47,106 nucleotides of DNA from Candidatus Parcubacteria bacterium (GCA_028286835.1 JAQBQT010000025.1:1-47106); one strand, 5' to 3'; shown: positions 1 to 8,257, numbered from the stretch's first letter. A program made the numbers and translations. The notes: generated from the sequence alone by a model not told the origin.

Positions 1-5
1 CACTC

Positions 6-1535
6 CTACCTCGCGAATTCCACGGATCTCATTTCACGGATGATGGTCACTTTGATTTCACCAGGGTATTTGAGGTCCTTTTCGATCTTGAGGGCGATAT
101 CGCGGGCCAGGTTCTTGGCCTCCATGTCCCCGATCTCTTCAGGCCGTACGAATATGCGTATTTCACGGCCTGCTTGAAGAGCGTAGGACTTCTCGATGCC
201 TTTGAAGGAATTGGCCAGTGCTTCGAGGTCTCCCAAACGCTTGAGATAGTTCTCTACATTGTCGCGGCGTGCTCCTGGACGGGCGCCGGAGATTGCGTCA
301 GCTGTCTGAACGATGCGTGATTCAGCTGTTTCATACGGATATTCCTCGTGGTGAGCCTGCATAGCTTTCACGACTTCTTCAGGGGCGCCGAACTTCTGGA
401 GGATGCGGCGGCCTATCTCGACGTGCGTACCGGCGACTTCGTGGTCGAGAGCCTTGCCTAAGTCATGAAGGAGGGCTCCTGCCTTGGCGACCTGAACGTT
501 CGCTCCTATCTCTTCGGCGATCATGCCGGCGATATGAGCCATTTCTATGGAGTGCTGGAGCACATTCTGGCCATAGCTGGTGCGGAAATGGAGGCGTCCA
601 AGAATGAGGAGTATGCGCGGATCAAGTCCGACGACTCCGCATTCGTATGCGGCCTGTTCGCCCTTTTCCTTGATGGTCTTATTGATGTCCTGGCGGGCTT
701 TTTCAACGACCTGCTCGATGCGGGCCGGCTGGATGCGGCCATCCTTGATGAGCTCGCGAAGAGCCATCCCTGCGACGTGGCGGCGGACCGGGTCAAAGGA
801 AGATATCGTAATGGCGCCGGGAGAATCATCCACGAGGACTTCCACACCGGTGGCTCGTTCGAAAGCCTTGATGTTGCGGCCTTCTTTGCCGATGATCTTG
901 CCTTTGACGTCATCGCTCGGGATCTCTATGGTCGAGGACATGAAGTCTGACGCGACGGATGAGGCCAGACGCTGAATGGAGATAGCCAGGATGTCCTTGG
1001 CTTTCTGTTCGAGCATTTCTTCGCCCTGCATCTCGAGCTTCCTCATTCGGACCGTGAAATCTTCCTCGTTCTGCTTCTCGAGCATGCGGATTATCTCGGC
1101 CTTGGCGTCTTCTGCAGATAGTCGGGCTGCTTTTTCGAGCGCAGCAAGCCTGTCGTGCTCGAGTTTGTCGGCTTTGTCGCGGATAACCCGTATCTCATTG
1201 GCTTTTTCCTTGATGAGATCGACTTCCTTGTCTATGTCTAACTGGCGCTTGTCGAGGAGGTCCTCTTTCTTGATGAGGCGGTCTTCGGTCTGGCGGATTT
1301 TGTTCTCTTTCTCCTTTATTTCTATCGTTGCTGCATTGAGGGTTTGGGAGGCCTTAGCCTCTGCGTCAGCGGTGATCTTCTTGGCATCTTCTCTGGCGGC
1401 CAAAAGCATCTCTTTGACTTCGAGCTCCATGGACCCTTTCTTGCCCAAGGTGATGAGATAGCGGAGGTAATATCCGATCGCTATCCCGACAACCCCTGCA
1501 ATCGAGAGGAATAGGGCTACTTCTTTTAATGGCAT
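6..1535 (-). CDS. rny: Ribonuclease Y
   Basis: Membrane-anchored endoribonuclease that starts mRNA decay. The 509-aa product has an N-terminal membrane segment (residues about 5-27), a long charged coiled coil (about 35-190), a KH RNA-binding domain with the GKIIGKEGRNIK motif at 212-223, and an HD metal-dependent phosphohydrolase domain with LLHDLGK (His357-Asp358). Domain order and length match the RNase Y family. It is transcribed away from clpP across a 203-bp divergent gap. Upstream of the start the mRNA could form a GCTC-CCGAA-GAGC hairpin, and there is no Shine-Dalgarno. RNase Y in place of RNase E is common outside Proteobacteria. Identification is secure. Confidence 0.97.
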   Translation of the reverse strand: MPLKEVALFLSIAGVVGIAIGYYLRYLITLGKKGSMELEVKEMLLAAREDAKKITADAEAKASQTLNAATIEIKEKENKIRQTEDRLIKKEDLLDKRQLDIDKEVDLIKEKANEIRVIRDKADKLEHDRLAALEKAARLSAEDAKAEIIRMLEKQNEEDFTVRMRKLEMQGEEMLEQKAKDILAISIQRLASSVASDFMSSTIEIPSDDVKGKIIGKEGRNIKAFERATGVEVLVDDSPGAITISSFDPVRRHVAGMALRELIKDGRIQPARIEQVVEKARQDINKTIKEKGEQAAYECGVVGLDPRILLILGRLHFRTSYGQNVLQHSIEMAHIAGMIAEEIGANVQVAKAGALLHDLGKALDHEVAGTHVEIGRRILQKFGAPEEVVKAMQAHHEEYPYETAESRIVQTADAISGARPGARRDNVENYLKRLGDLEALANSFKGIEKSYALQAGREIRIFVRPEEIGDMEAKNLARDIALKIEKDLKYPGEIKVTIIREMRSVEFAR

Positions 1536-1684
1536 ATGCGGTGGCGACCCGCTCTTCGGGAGCTATGGTGATATCAAGATATGATCGTGTCGGGGGTTGG
1601 AATATTTCATACGTTGGGTGTCACGAACTTCAGGAAGGCGGGTCGGAATTTAATATTTGGTAACGCCTCCATGATATACCGCTC

Positions 1685-1713
1685 TTTACTTTTCCGCAAC
1701 TCCACGATATATT
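1685..1713 (+). promoter_or_regulatory. clpP promoter
   Basis: TTTACT (1685-1690) and TATATT (1708-1713) are separated by exactly 17 bp and lie 25 bp before the clpP start. This is a good sigma-70-type match. No CIRCE or CtsR-like repeat was seen. Confidence 0.6.
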
Positions 1714-1738
1714 TTTAACCTAATCAACACTACTATAT

Positions 1739-2320
1739 ATGCTTATTCCCACAGTTATTGAAAAATCGAGCTTTGGCGAGCGTGCATATGACATATATTC
1801 ACGCCTTTTGAAGGATAATGTCATCTTTTTGGGCGGCCAGATCGATGATCATATGGCTAACCTTATCATCGCCCAGCTCCTTTTCCTCCAGTCCGAGGAT
1901 CCGAAAAAGGACATCAGCATGTACATAAACTCTCCGGGTGGCTCAGTTACTTCAACATTGGCCATCGTAGATACCATGCAGCACGTCAAGAATGACATTT
2001 CTACTGTATGCGTAGGCATGGCAGCTTCCGGCGCGGCCATGGTTCTCTCCGCAGGAACCAAGGGCAAGCGCATGGCCCTTCCGACTTCCGAAGTGATGAT
2101 CCATCAGCCTCTCGGCGGCGCAGAAGGACAGGCCTCCGATATCGAGATCAGCGCCCGCCACATCCTCAAAATGCGAGCCACGCTCAACAAGATGCTCGCC
2201 AAGAATACCGGCCAGACCCTCGCCAAGATCGAAAAGGACGTCGATCGCGATTTCTTCATGGATGCCGAAGAGGCAAAGAAGTACGGCATCATCGACCAGG
2301 TCGTCGCCTCAAAGAAATAA
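1739..2320 (+). CDS. clpP: ATP-dependent Clp protease proteolytic subunit
   Basis: Serine peptidase that forms the tetradecameric proteolytic chamber used by Clp ATPases. The 193-aa protein carries the full catalytic triad in the standard positions: Ser97 in GMAASGAA, His122 in MIHQPLGG and Asp171 in DRDFF. The INSPGGSV strand that binds substrate is also present. Length is typical of ClpP. No Clp ATPase gene lies nearby. The start codon sits in an AT-rich context without a Shine-Dalgarno. rsmE follows after 12 bp and is probably co-transcribed. Confidence 0.98.
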   Translation: MLIPTVIEKSSFGERAYDIYSRLLKDNVIFLGGQIDDHMANLIIAQLLFLQSEDPKKDISMYINSPGGSVTSTLAIVDTMQHVKNDISTVCVGMAASGAAMVLSAGTKGKRMALPTSEVMIHQPLGGAEGQASDIEISARHILKMRATLNKMLAKNTGQTLAKIEKDVDRDFFMDAEEAKKYGIIDQVVASKK

Positions 2321-2332
2321 TCCCTGCGCCAT

Positions 2333-3037
2333 ATGCGCCTGCATAGATTTTTTATAGCGGAAACTATCGGCGGCAAGGCCGAGATTTCTGTTTCCTCTGC
2401 AGAGCTCGCTCATCAGATGAGTCATGTTTTTCGCTTGGGGAAAGGGGACCACATCATTTTGTTCGATGGTTCAGGCTCGGACAGTGAATGCGAGATCCTA
2501 GAAATCGGAAAAGAGACATTGAAGTTTCGCGTCGTCTCATCCGAAGCTAGCCGGTATATGCCTTCGCGAAAGGTGTATCTCTATGCCGCTATCGTGAAAA
2601 AGGGTAATTTCGAATTTATTGTCGAGAAGGCTACCGAGCTCGGCGTAACCGATATCATTCCCGTCATGGCCGAGCGGAGCGAAAAGAAATCACTGAATGA
2701 AGAGAGGCTCACAAAGATCGCCGTAGAGGCAAGCGAACAGAGCGGTCGGGGCAGTGTGCCCAAGATCCACGGGATCACGTCTCTGGGAGACTCGATCAAC
2801 CACGCGAAAAAAGAAACGGATACCCAGGAGGCATTTCATACTGAAGGGGAGCCTTTTGACTCTGCAGTCGTTTCAAAGACTGGGGCAGTCGCTATTTTTA
2901 TAGGTCCGGAGGGTGGCTGGTCGCCATCTGAATTGGAGCTGTTTCATGCTCAATGTATCGACGTGGCTTGTCTTGGCGCACAGGTTCTCCGAGCTGAGAC
3001 AGCAGTTATTGCAGCACTTTCAGTTGTCGTATTCTAA
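2333..3037 (+). CDS. rsmE: 16S rRNA (uracil1498-N3)-methyltransferase
   Basis: SPOUT-fold SAM-dependent methyltransferase that modifies U1498 in the decoding centre of 16S rRNA. The 234-aa protein starts with the family's MRLHRFF opening and PUA-like N-terminal region. It ends with the SAM-binding knot motifs FIGPEGGWSPSE and LGAQVLRAETA. An acidic stretch at about 160-175 (KKETDTQEAFHTEGEP) replaces a usually shorter loop. It follows clpP closely on the same strand and is followed by a hairpin terminator, so the two look like a small operon. Confidence 0.93.
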   Translation: MRLHRFFIAETIGGKAEISVSSAELAHQMSHVFRLGKGDHIILFDGSGSDSECEILEIGKETLKFRVVSSEASRYMPSRKVYLYAAIVKKGNFEFIVEKATELGVTDIIPVMAERSEKKSLNEERLTKIAVEASEQSGRGSVPKIHGITSLGDSINHAKKETDTQEAFHTEGEPFDSAVVSKTGAVAIFIGPEGGWSPSELELFHAQCIDVACLGAQVLRAETAVIAALSVVVF

Positions 3038-3063
3038 AAAGAGCCGATTTACAAGCTCTTTTA
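3037..3063 (+). terminator. Intrinsic terminator after rsmE
   Basis: An AAAAGAGC/GCTCTTTT stem with a 10-nt loop starts at the rsmE stop codon and runs into a short T stretch. The GC core is short, so strength is uncertain. Confidence 0.5.
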
Positions 3064-3070
3064 TGTCATA

Positions 3071-3099
3071 TATAAAAATGACGACCATATGATCGTCAT
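3071..3099 (-). terminator. Intrinsic terminator for the zinc-ribbon gene
   Basis: Read on the minus strand: an ATGACGA/TCGTCAT stem with an 8-nt loop followed by TTTTTATA. It lies 21 bp downstream of the stop codon of the gene at 3120-3410. Confidence 0.65.
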
Positions 3100-3119
3100 C
3101 GTTGTCTCTGAATGATTAC

Positions 3120-3410
3120 TTATCCTTCGCCCAGCAGATTTTTACCGTCGCGGGTTAATGGGTCAATGAAGCCAATTCCATGAATATGAGTCATTCGTGG
3201 ACGGGAATCGAGATACTCCTTTATCGCTATTCCCGCAACTGCAATTGATGCTTTCCATCGAGCATCGCATTCTGGACACCTGGGCCCTGCTCTCAGAAAA
3301 GGATCGCCGCATGTAGGACAGTGAATTTCCCGCCAAAGTCTATCTTGTTCTGGACTACCAACGCTTGTAATCAAAATTGCATATCCTTGCACAGTATTTT
3401 CGTACGCCAT
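3120..3410 (-). CDS. Small zinc-ribbon protein of unknown function
   Basis: A 96-aa protein I cannot assign to a named family. The centre has two CxxC pairs, CPTC (about 31-34) and CPEC (about 46-49), separated by 11 residues. That is a compact zinc ribbon; the C-terminal 40 residues show no motif. Unusually for this window it has a real Shine-Dalgarno (AAGGAG, 9 nt before ATG), its own -35/-10 promoter and its own terminator, so it is a monocistronic expressed gene. It lies downstream of tig on the same strand, but the promoter argues for independent expression. Confidence 0.8.
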   Translation of the reverse strand: MAYENTVQGYAILITSVGSPEQDRLWREIHCPTCGDPFLRAGPRCPECDARWKASIAVAGIAIKEYLDSRPRMTHIHGIGFIDPLTRDGKNLLGEG

Positions 3411-3434
3411 AGTTTTTGTCTCCTTCTAAGAAAG

Positions 3435-3462
3435 ATACTAGCATTAAGGCATGCAAATGCAA
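3435..3462 (-). promoter_or_regulatory. Promoter of the zinc-ribbon gene
   Basis: On the minus strand: TTGCAT (3462-3457), a 16-bp spacer ending in TGC, then TAGTAT (3440-3435). It lies 24 bp before the start codon and has the TGC-extended -10 seen at several other genes here. Confidence 0.7.
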
Positions 3463-3481
3463 TTCAGAGCCAAATAATGCC

Positions 3482-4561
3482 TTATTTCCCCGCCTGCGCT
3501 TCCAGAAACTCAAAAACCTTCTCGTTCGTGAGGACCGTCTCTGCGTAGACTGCTGCGCGTTCACGATCGGCGTCCTTATAGTGCTCGACGATGTGATTGA
3601 CTTCGGCTTCGATCTCTTCGGGTTTCGGAGCGATCATTTCAGCCTTTGAGATGGCGTTCAGGATGAGCTGAAGCTTGGCTTTCTTCTCGGCGCTGGGCTT
3701 CCATTCTGCGCGCAGGTCCTCGATAGTTTTCTTGGCATGCTTGAGATAGTCCTCGAGGGTGAGGCCCATGCGCTCGATGTCGGCGCGGAATTGGGCTTCG
3801 GTTCGGCTGAGTTCGCTTTCTATCATGATGTCAGGCAATTCGAGTTTCACAGCTGCGGACAAGGAGTCGGCTATCTGAATGCGGCGCTTCTCACGAGCCG
3901 CGGACTTCTTGTCTTCGGCGAGCATCTCCGACAGCTTATTCCGGAAATCAGGCACGTCATTGAATGTTCCGATCTTCTGTACGAACTCGTCGGTCAGTTC
4001 GGGGAGGTTCTCCATGACTGACTTCTCGTGCTCTTCCGGAGTCATCTTGTCGTGATCGTGGCCTTCATGCGATGCGTGCGTCTTGCGGATGCGCAGGATT
4101 GCGTCCTCGATATCCTTGTCTGTGACGGCCTCTTCTTTCTTCGTGTCAGATTCAGCGAGGGCTTTGGCGGCTAGCTTCTTATAGTCGGGAAGTTCCAGAG
4201 AGGGGACTACGGCGGTGACGGCCTTGAATTCAAGCGCGTTGCCTGCGGCGAGCTTCATCACCTGGATCATCGGCTTGCCGATCGCATCTATATTCTTGGC
4301 CACGAGAACCTCTACATATGCTTTTGGCACGGCCAATTCTGCCATCTCTTCAAGGATAGCCATCTCGCCGACTTTGGCGATAAGGACTTTTTCAGGGATG
4401 TTGCCTTTGCGGAATCCATCTATCGAAACTGAGTCGTTGATGTTCTTCAGGGCCTTGGCACGGAACTTTTCCCATACGGCGGTGGGAATTGATGCGGTGA
4501 TCTCGACGCGGGAGCCGTCGAGCGCTTTCACCGAGGCTTCGGAGGGTGTTTTGTTTTCCAT
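3482..4561 (-). CDS. tig: Trigger factor without PPIase domain
   Basis: Ribosome-associated chaperone that shields nascent chains at the exit tunnel. The 359-aa protein has the N-terminal ribosome-binding domain with signature DGFRKGNIP (residues 48-56). It then passes into the C-terminal helical chaperone arms, recognisable from LPELTDEFVQKIG (about 186) onward. The FKBP-like PPIase domain that normally sits between them (about 100 residues) is missing. A charged linker of about 50 residues replaces it and includes a His-rich HASHEGHDHD segment (162-171). A TAGACT -10-like element ends 7 nt before the start codon. Confidence 0.93.
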   Translation of the reverse strand: MENKTPSEASVKALDGSRVEITASIPTAVWEKFRAKALKNINDSVSIDGFRKGNIPEKVLIAKVGEMAILEEMAELAVPKAYVEVLVAKNIDAIGKPMIQVMKLAAGNALEFKAVTAVVPSLELPDYKKLAAKALAESDTKKEEAVTDKDIEDAILRIRKTHASHEGHDHDKMTPEEHEKSVMENLPELTDEFVQKIGTFNDVPDFRNKLSEMLAEDKKSAAREKRRIQIADSLSAAVKLELPDIMIESELSRTEAQFRADIERMGLTLEDYLKHAKKTIEDLRAEWKPSAEKKAKLQLILNAISKAEMIAPKPEEIEAEVNHIVEHYKDADRERAAVYAETVLTNEKVFEFLEAQAGK

Positions 4562-4568
4562 AAATCGC

Positions 4569-4574
4569 AGTCTA
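4569..4574 (-). promoter_or_regulatory. Possible -10 element of tig
   Basis: TAGACT on the minus strand, 7 nt before the tig ATG. This would place the transcription start at or next to the start codon. No -35 was identified. Confidence 0.35.
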
Positions 4575-4576
4575 CC

Positions 4577-4894
4577 TTAGAAATTCTGATTGTCCAGGCC
4601 GTTTGTAGAAGCGTCTAGGTCTGCCTGCATTGATTTCACGTCAGTCGAAGTGCTTGTGATGGTTTTGACTGTTGTCGAAGCGGCCTGATCGTCAGTGGAA
4701 GATGCTGTGTCATCGGGAATGACAGGGGAAGTGATGCGAGCCGCAAATAGATAGAGCGCGACGAAAATGAGAACAAGGACGATGATCAGGCTGGCGATGA
4801 TGGGACCGACCTTCTTGTCGCCCTGCGGTTCTGGAGCTGGGGAAGGAGTAGGCGTATACGGGGTGTTTATCGGTGGCTGGTTGCTTGGTTCCAT
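4577..4894 (-). CDS. Small single-pass membrane protein, Pro-rich N-terminus
   Basis: A 105-aa protein of unknown function. Residues 1-28 are rich in proline, threonine and asparagine. Lysine-flanked residues about 30-52 form one hydrophobic membrane segment (GPIIASLIIVLVLIFVALYL). The rest is a Ser/Thr/Asp-rich tail, probably outside the cell. The gene ends 15 bp before tig on the same strand. This layout (disordered head, one TM, low-complexity tail) is frequent in CPR genomes but gives no specific function. Confidence 0.75.
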   Translation of the reverse strand: MEPSNQPPINTPYTPTPSPAPEPQGDKKVGPIIASLIIVLVLIFVALYLFAARITSPVIPDDTASSTDDQAASTTVKTITSTSTDVKSMQADLDASTNGLDNQNF

Positions 4895-4915
4895 GAGGCT
4901 AGTGATTTAGTTTTT

Positions 4916-4936
4916 ATAGTATGACAATAATACTAT
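4916..4936. repeat. Inverted repeat between two minus-strand genes
   Basis: ATAGTAT and ATACTAT arms (7 bp) flank an 8-base centre and fall in the 45-bp gap before the Pro-rich membrane protein gene. It is AT-only and lacks a T tract on the minus strand. It could be an operator or simply the promoter region. Confidence 0.35.
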
Positions 4937-4939
4937 ACA

Positions 4940-5689
4940 TTATTCGTGAAGAGAAACTCCGAGGGCTTTTGCGATGGCGATGACGACCTCGTTGAGGGCT
5001 CGGCGCGCATCAGAGACAGCCTTGATCGCATTGCCTCCGATCTCGCGCGGCTTGCCGAGGTCGATCGTGGTAGTGGCGCTAACGCCGGCTGTAGTAGTTG
5101 CTGCAGGTGCAAAAGATTTTAGATCCTGAATGGCCTTGTCGGCGAGGGATATTTTGTCATCGGCGGCTGAAAGGAGGGTTTTTGCCGAGGTCATATCCTT
5201 GCCGTTGCCTGTTTCGAGGGAGATGCGGGCTGAGATGCGGCCGCGGATCTGCTTCAGGTTGTTGAGAGCGTGCGTGAGCTCATCGGTGAGATGGGTGAGC
5301 ATCCGAGCGAATACTTCCTTGTGCACCTGCTCAGAGCGTCCGCGATTTTCATGCTCTTCCGTCGAAGAAGCGAGCTTTCGCATAAAGGCTGGAGGAGCGA
5401 AATGAGTGCTCGTGCCTTCTTCGTGGCGTATCTCGCCTTCTATCTTTGCCTTGAGCAAAAGGGGATGGCTTGGCGCGCCGTCTTGGCCGTCACGAGGCGT
5501 GGTCGAAGCATGCTCTGAGCGCTTTTCCAAGATAGCGTTGCGATAATCCTCGTTATTGTGCACGTTCTCAGCGTATGTCTGGTAGTTCAGCTGCAGTTTC
5601 TGCTTGACTGTTTCGGCGTTGGCGATAAGCGGCAGAGCCATGCTTATGGCAACGGCTGCATATGCGGCAATAAAGGGATATTTTTTCAT
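4940..5689 (-). CDS. Exported helical protein of unknown function
   Basis: A 249-aa protein with a clear N-terminal signal peptide (MKKYPF, hydrophobic core, ALPLIANAE with likely cleavage near residue 25). The mature part is polar and mostly predicted helical, with many Lys, Glu, Arg and Ala residues and two low-complexity Thr/Ala stretches (around residues 195-210). No catalytic motif is visible. It may be a periplasmic or surface-associated coiled protein. A consensus TGA-TATAAT element stands 6 nt before the start codon, so the transcript is probably leaderless. Confidence 0.8.
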   Translation of the reverse strand: MKKYPFIAAYAAVAISMALPLIANAETVKQKLQLNYQTYAENVHNNEDYRNAILEKRSEHASTTPRDGQDGAPSHPLLLKAKIEGEIRHEEGTSTHFAPPAFMRKLASSTEEHENRGRSEQVHKEVFARMLTHLTDELTHALNNLKQIRGRISARISLETGNGKDMTSAKTLLSAADDKISLADKAIQDLKSFAPAATTTAGVSATTTIDLGKPREIGGNAIKAVSDARRALNEVVIAIAKALGVSLHE

Positions 5690-5695
5690 AAATGG

Positions 5696-5704
5696 ATTAT
5701 ATCA
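5696..5704 (-). promoter_or_regulatory. Extended -10 of the exported protein gene
   Basis: On the minus strand: TG-A-TATAAT, a perfect -10 hexamer with TG extension, ending 6 nt before ATG. The start of transcription would fall on the start codon. Confidence 0.65.
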
Positions 5705-5728
5705 TGGCGGCAGTGGGCCGCCGGGAGG

Positions 5729-6250
5729 CTATTTTTTAGCCTTTTTATAGAGGGCGATGCCTTCCGCGAAGGCTGCTTTGGCTGCCGCGGCGCCTTTGAA
5801 GCCTGATACGGCTACTTTTTTGTTCTGAAGATGCTTGTAGGTCACGTAGAAGTGCTCGATCTCGCGAAGGGTGTGCTCATTCACGTCCGAAATGTCCTGT
5901 ACTTTGTTCCAACGCGGGTCCGAGACGGGAACGGCGATGATCTTGTCGTCTTCGTCACCGGAATCATTCATGCTCATGATGGCGACAGGACGAACCTCGA
6001 CGAGAATGCCAGCGAGAAGAGGGTGAGTGGTCAGAACGATGACATCGAGCGCGTCTCCGTCATGCCAGAGGGTCTGGGGCACGAAGCCGTAGTCGAACGG
6101 GAAATGCTGGGCGGTATGCATGACGCGGTCCAGCTTGATGAGGCCGGAAGCCTTGTCTATCTCGTATTTGTTCGCAGAACCCTTGGGGATCTCAATGATG
6201 ACATTGATAGCTTCAGGGGTGCCTGGCTCCATATCGTGAAGTAGATGCAT
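5729..6250 (-). CDS. ppa: Inorganic pyrophosphatase
   Basis: Soluble family I pyrophosphatase that hydrolyses PPi to phosphate and so drives biosynthetic reactions. The 173-aa protein contains the family features: IEIPKGSANKYE near the N-terminus, FPFDYGFVPQT, the metal-binding signature DGDALDVIV, and DPRWNKVQDI. The signature has Ala where most family members have Pro (DGDPLDV); the aspartates are intact. Length matches bacterial hexameric PPases. It lies between nusA and the exported protein on the minus strand. Confidence 0.97.
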   Translation of the reverse strand: MHLLHDMEPGTPEAINVIIEIPKGSANKYEIDKASGLIKLDRVMHTAQHFPFDYGFVPQTLWHDGDALDVIVLTTHPLLAGILVEVRPVAIMSMNDSGDEDDKIIAVPVSDPRWNKVQDISDVNEHTLREIEHFYVTYKHLQNKKVAVSGFKGAAAAKAAFAEGIALYKKAKK

Positions 6251-6294
6251 ATGATTGTGTGATTAGCGGATAGAATAGGGAAAGTTTAGCAGAT

Positions 6295-7479
6295 TTATGC
6301 GGCTGCTGGAGCGGTTTCTGTCTTTGTTTCATCCGCATCCTCGTCTTCTTTGTCCTCTTCCTTGTCGCCGCTCGCGGACTTGATGTCGATCTTCCAGCCG
6401 GTGAGCTTGGCTGCGAGGCGCACGTTCTGGCCGCCCTTACCGATGGCAAGAGACTGTTCGTCTTCGGTGACGATGACGATGGCGCGGTGCTGCTCGTCTA
6501 TAAGCTCGAGGGAAACCACTTCGGCAGGAGAGAGAGCCTCTTCGATGAAGAGAGCCGGATCCTCATTCCATTCGACGATATCTATCTTCTCGCCTGAGAG
6601 CTCGCTCGTGACTGTCGAAACGCGAACACCGCGCTGTCCGACGAGGGAACCGATCGGATCGATGTGGGAATCATGAGAGATGACGGCCACCTTGGAGCGT
6701 GAGCCGGCTTCGCGGGCGATAGCCTTGATCTCGACTGTGCCTGCCGCGATCTCCGGTGCTTCGGTCTCGAAGAGCTTGGCCAGGAATTTAGGATGGGCGC
6801 GTGAGAGCTTGAGGACGATGCCGCGAGGAGTTTCCTCCACTGCATAGAGATATGCGCGGATGCGGTCGCCGGTTTTCCAGCGCTCGCTCGGGATCTGCTC
6901 TTCGTACGGGATGACGCCGACTGCGCGGCCCATATCGATATGGACGACGCCGCGTTCGACACGCTCTACGATGCCCGCGACGATCTCGCCCTCTTTCTGG
7001 CCGTATTCTCCCATGACGGAGACTTTTTCGGCTTCGCGGATCTTTTGGATGATGATCTGCTTTGCTGTCTGGGCTGCGATGCGGCCGAAATCAGCCTTCA
7101 TTTCGAGGGGGAATACGAGCTCGTCGCCGATGGCGGCGTCTTTCTTGATGCGGCGGGCGTCTTCTATGAGCATGTGCTGTTCCGGGTTGAAGCGGATCTT
7201 GATGTCTTCGACGGCCGTATCCTTGAGATCGGTCTCGGGCTCCTCGTCGCCTTCCATGATGACCTGGTTGCGGTCTACGACGATCTTCACCTGCCAGAAC
7301 TCTACTGAGCCGCTATTCTGGTCGAATGATGCGCGGACTATCTGGCCTTTTTTGCCGTATTCCTTCTTATAGGCTGTGGCGAAAGCCATGGCGATGGCCT
7401 CGAGGGTCTTGTCGCGGGGGATGCCGCGTTCCTCTTCGAGCTGCTGCACTACTGAATTGATTGTTTTGAGATCAAACAT
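6295..7479 (-). CDS. nusA: Transcription termination/antitermination protein NusA
   Basis: RNA-polymerase-binding elongation factor that modulates pausing, termination and antitermination. The 394-aa protein has the N-terminal RNAP-binding domain (1-130), an S1 domain beginning at GQKEGEIVAGIVERV, and two KH domains (DPIGSLVGQRGVRV, then SLAIGKGGQNVRLAAKL). It then ends in a short acidic tail. The acidic repeats that extend E. coli NusA to about 495 residues are absent, as in many other bacteria. The leader of roughly 85 nt carries two hairpins. Confidence 0.97.
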   Translation of the reverse strand: MFDLKTINSVVQQLEEERGIPRDKTLEAIAMAFATAYKKEYGKKGQIVRASFDQNSGSVEFWQVKIVVDRNQVIMEGDEEPETDLKDTAVEDIKIRFNPEQHMLIEDARRIKKDAAIGDELVFPLEMKADFGRIAAQTAKQIIIQKIREAEKVSVMGEYGQKEGEIVAGIVERVERGVVHIDMGRAVGVIPYEEQIPSERWKTGDRIRAYLYAVEETPRGIVLKLSRAHPKFLAKLFETEAPEIAAGTVEIKAIAREAGSRSKVAVISHDSHIDPIGSLVGQRGVRVSTVTSELSGEKIDIVEWNEDPALFIEEALSPAEVVSLELIDEQHRAIVIVTEDEQSLAIGKGGQNVRLAAKLTGWKIDIKSASGDKEEDKEDEDADETKTETAPAAA

Positions 7480-7514
7480 GATATTACGTTGTTATTCTGC
7501 TGTTATTAAGTTGT

Positions 7515-7558
7515 ACGGCCTGGGCCGTTTAACGGACAAATTCGCCTTTCGGGCGAAT
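7515..7558 (-). promoter_or_regulatory. Two hairpins in the nusA leader
   Basis: On the minus strand an ATTCGCC/GGCGAAT hairpin (7558-7540) is followed by an ACGGC/GCCGT hairpin with a CTGG loop (7528-7515). Both lie between the predicted promoter and the nusA start. NusA leaders are often feedback-controlled, but no mechanism can be read here. Confidence 0.5.
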
Positions 7559-7572
7559 GTACTAATGGCATA

Positions 7573-7600
7573 AATATACCAGAATCGTATGAAAAAGCAA
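7573..7600 (-). promoter_or_regulatory. nusA promoter
   Basis: On the minus strand: TTGCTT (7600-7595), 16 bp, then TATATT (7578-7573) preceded by TGG (extended -10). About 94 bp upstream of the nusA start codon. Confidence 0.6.
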
Positions 7601-7608
7601 TGTCCACA

Positions 7609-7638
7609 TTGGACACCCTCTTCAGAACGTGGTATTTA
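7609..7638 (+). promoter_or_regulatory. Possible promoter of the orphan gene at 7693
   Basis: TTGGAC (7609-7614) and TATTTA (7633-7638) are 18 bp apart. Its presence supports the start codon at 7693 rather than at 7600, which would lie inside or before the promoter. Confidence 0.35.
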
Positions 7639-7692
7639 TTATGTGGATCAAAAACTCGTTACAACCCAAAAAATCAACATTTAGGATCACAC

Positions 7693-8232
7693 ATGTCCGA
7701 TGAAATTAAAGGAAAAGAGGCCACTGTCATGCTCGTGTCGAGAGTTTTCTCTCTTTTTTCCGGAGTCACCACATTCAGGGCGCTGGTTGAAAAATATGTA
7801 CTGAATGACCGGGCGCTTCATGCGCAAGGAAAATGGGATCCTCGTAATCCCAATCTGATAGTTAATAAGATCAAGTCCTGCCTCATTGATATGGACCCTG
7901 TATATCTTCCAGAGGTGCATTCCGATTATCGAGCAGATATCCTCTGGTCTTGGTACCGCAAGGCTATACCATCCGTTTGGATGATGCATGAGTCGATTGC
8001 CGGCGAAAAACACGAGCTCGCCTGCATGTATCTGTCTGAATTGATGCAGATGGAGTGGTCTGCTGATCAAAAGCGCCAACTCGAGCACGCCCAGCTCGCT
8101 CGCATCTGGTTGTTCCTTCATCATGGGGATCATGAAGAAGCAGAGCAGTGGATACCGACCCTGAAGTCCTTGGACCATCAGAAGATGGCACGCGAAGTCC
8201 TTAATTCATCGAATAGGTCGTGCGCAGCTTAG
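7693..8232 (+). CDS. Hypothetical protein
   Basis: A 179-aa protein from ATG 7693; an in-frame ATG at 7600 would add 31 residues. I prefer 7693 because an AGGA Shine-Dalgarno stands about 7 nt before it and a promoter-like pair lies between the two ATGs. The protein is rich in Trp, His and Met, with no signal peptide or membrane segment. It has an alpha-helical look in its second half (about 95-165) that resembles TPR-like helix pairs. I recognise no family. It is isolated between nusA (divergent) and its own strong terminator. Confidence 0.7.
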   Translation: MSDEIKGKEATVMLVSRVFSLFSGVTTFRALVEKYVLNDRALHAQGKWDPRNPNLIVNKIKSCLIDMDPVYLPEVHSDYRADILWSWYRKAIPSVWMMHESIAGEKHELACMYLSELMQMEWSADQKRQLEHAQLARIWLFLHHGDHEEAEQWIPTLKSLDHQKMAREVLNSSNRSCAA

Positions 8233-8257
8233 TCATCAGCTGAATTTTCTCAGTCTC

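Noticed and set aside
465-1461. Plus-strand ORFs opposite RNase Y
   Set aside because: They mirror the conserved rny frame and show no domain or start signal.
6295-7479. NusA truncation
   Set aside because: Lack of the C-terminal acidic repeats is normal outside Proteobacteria.
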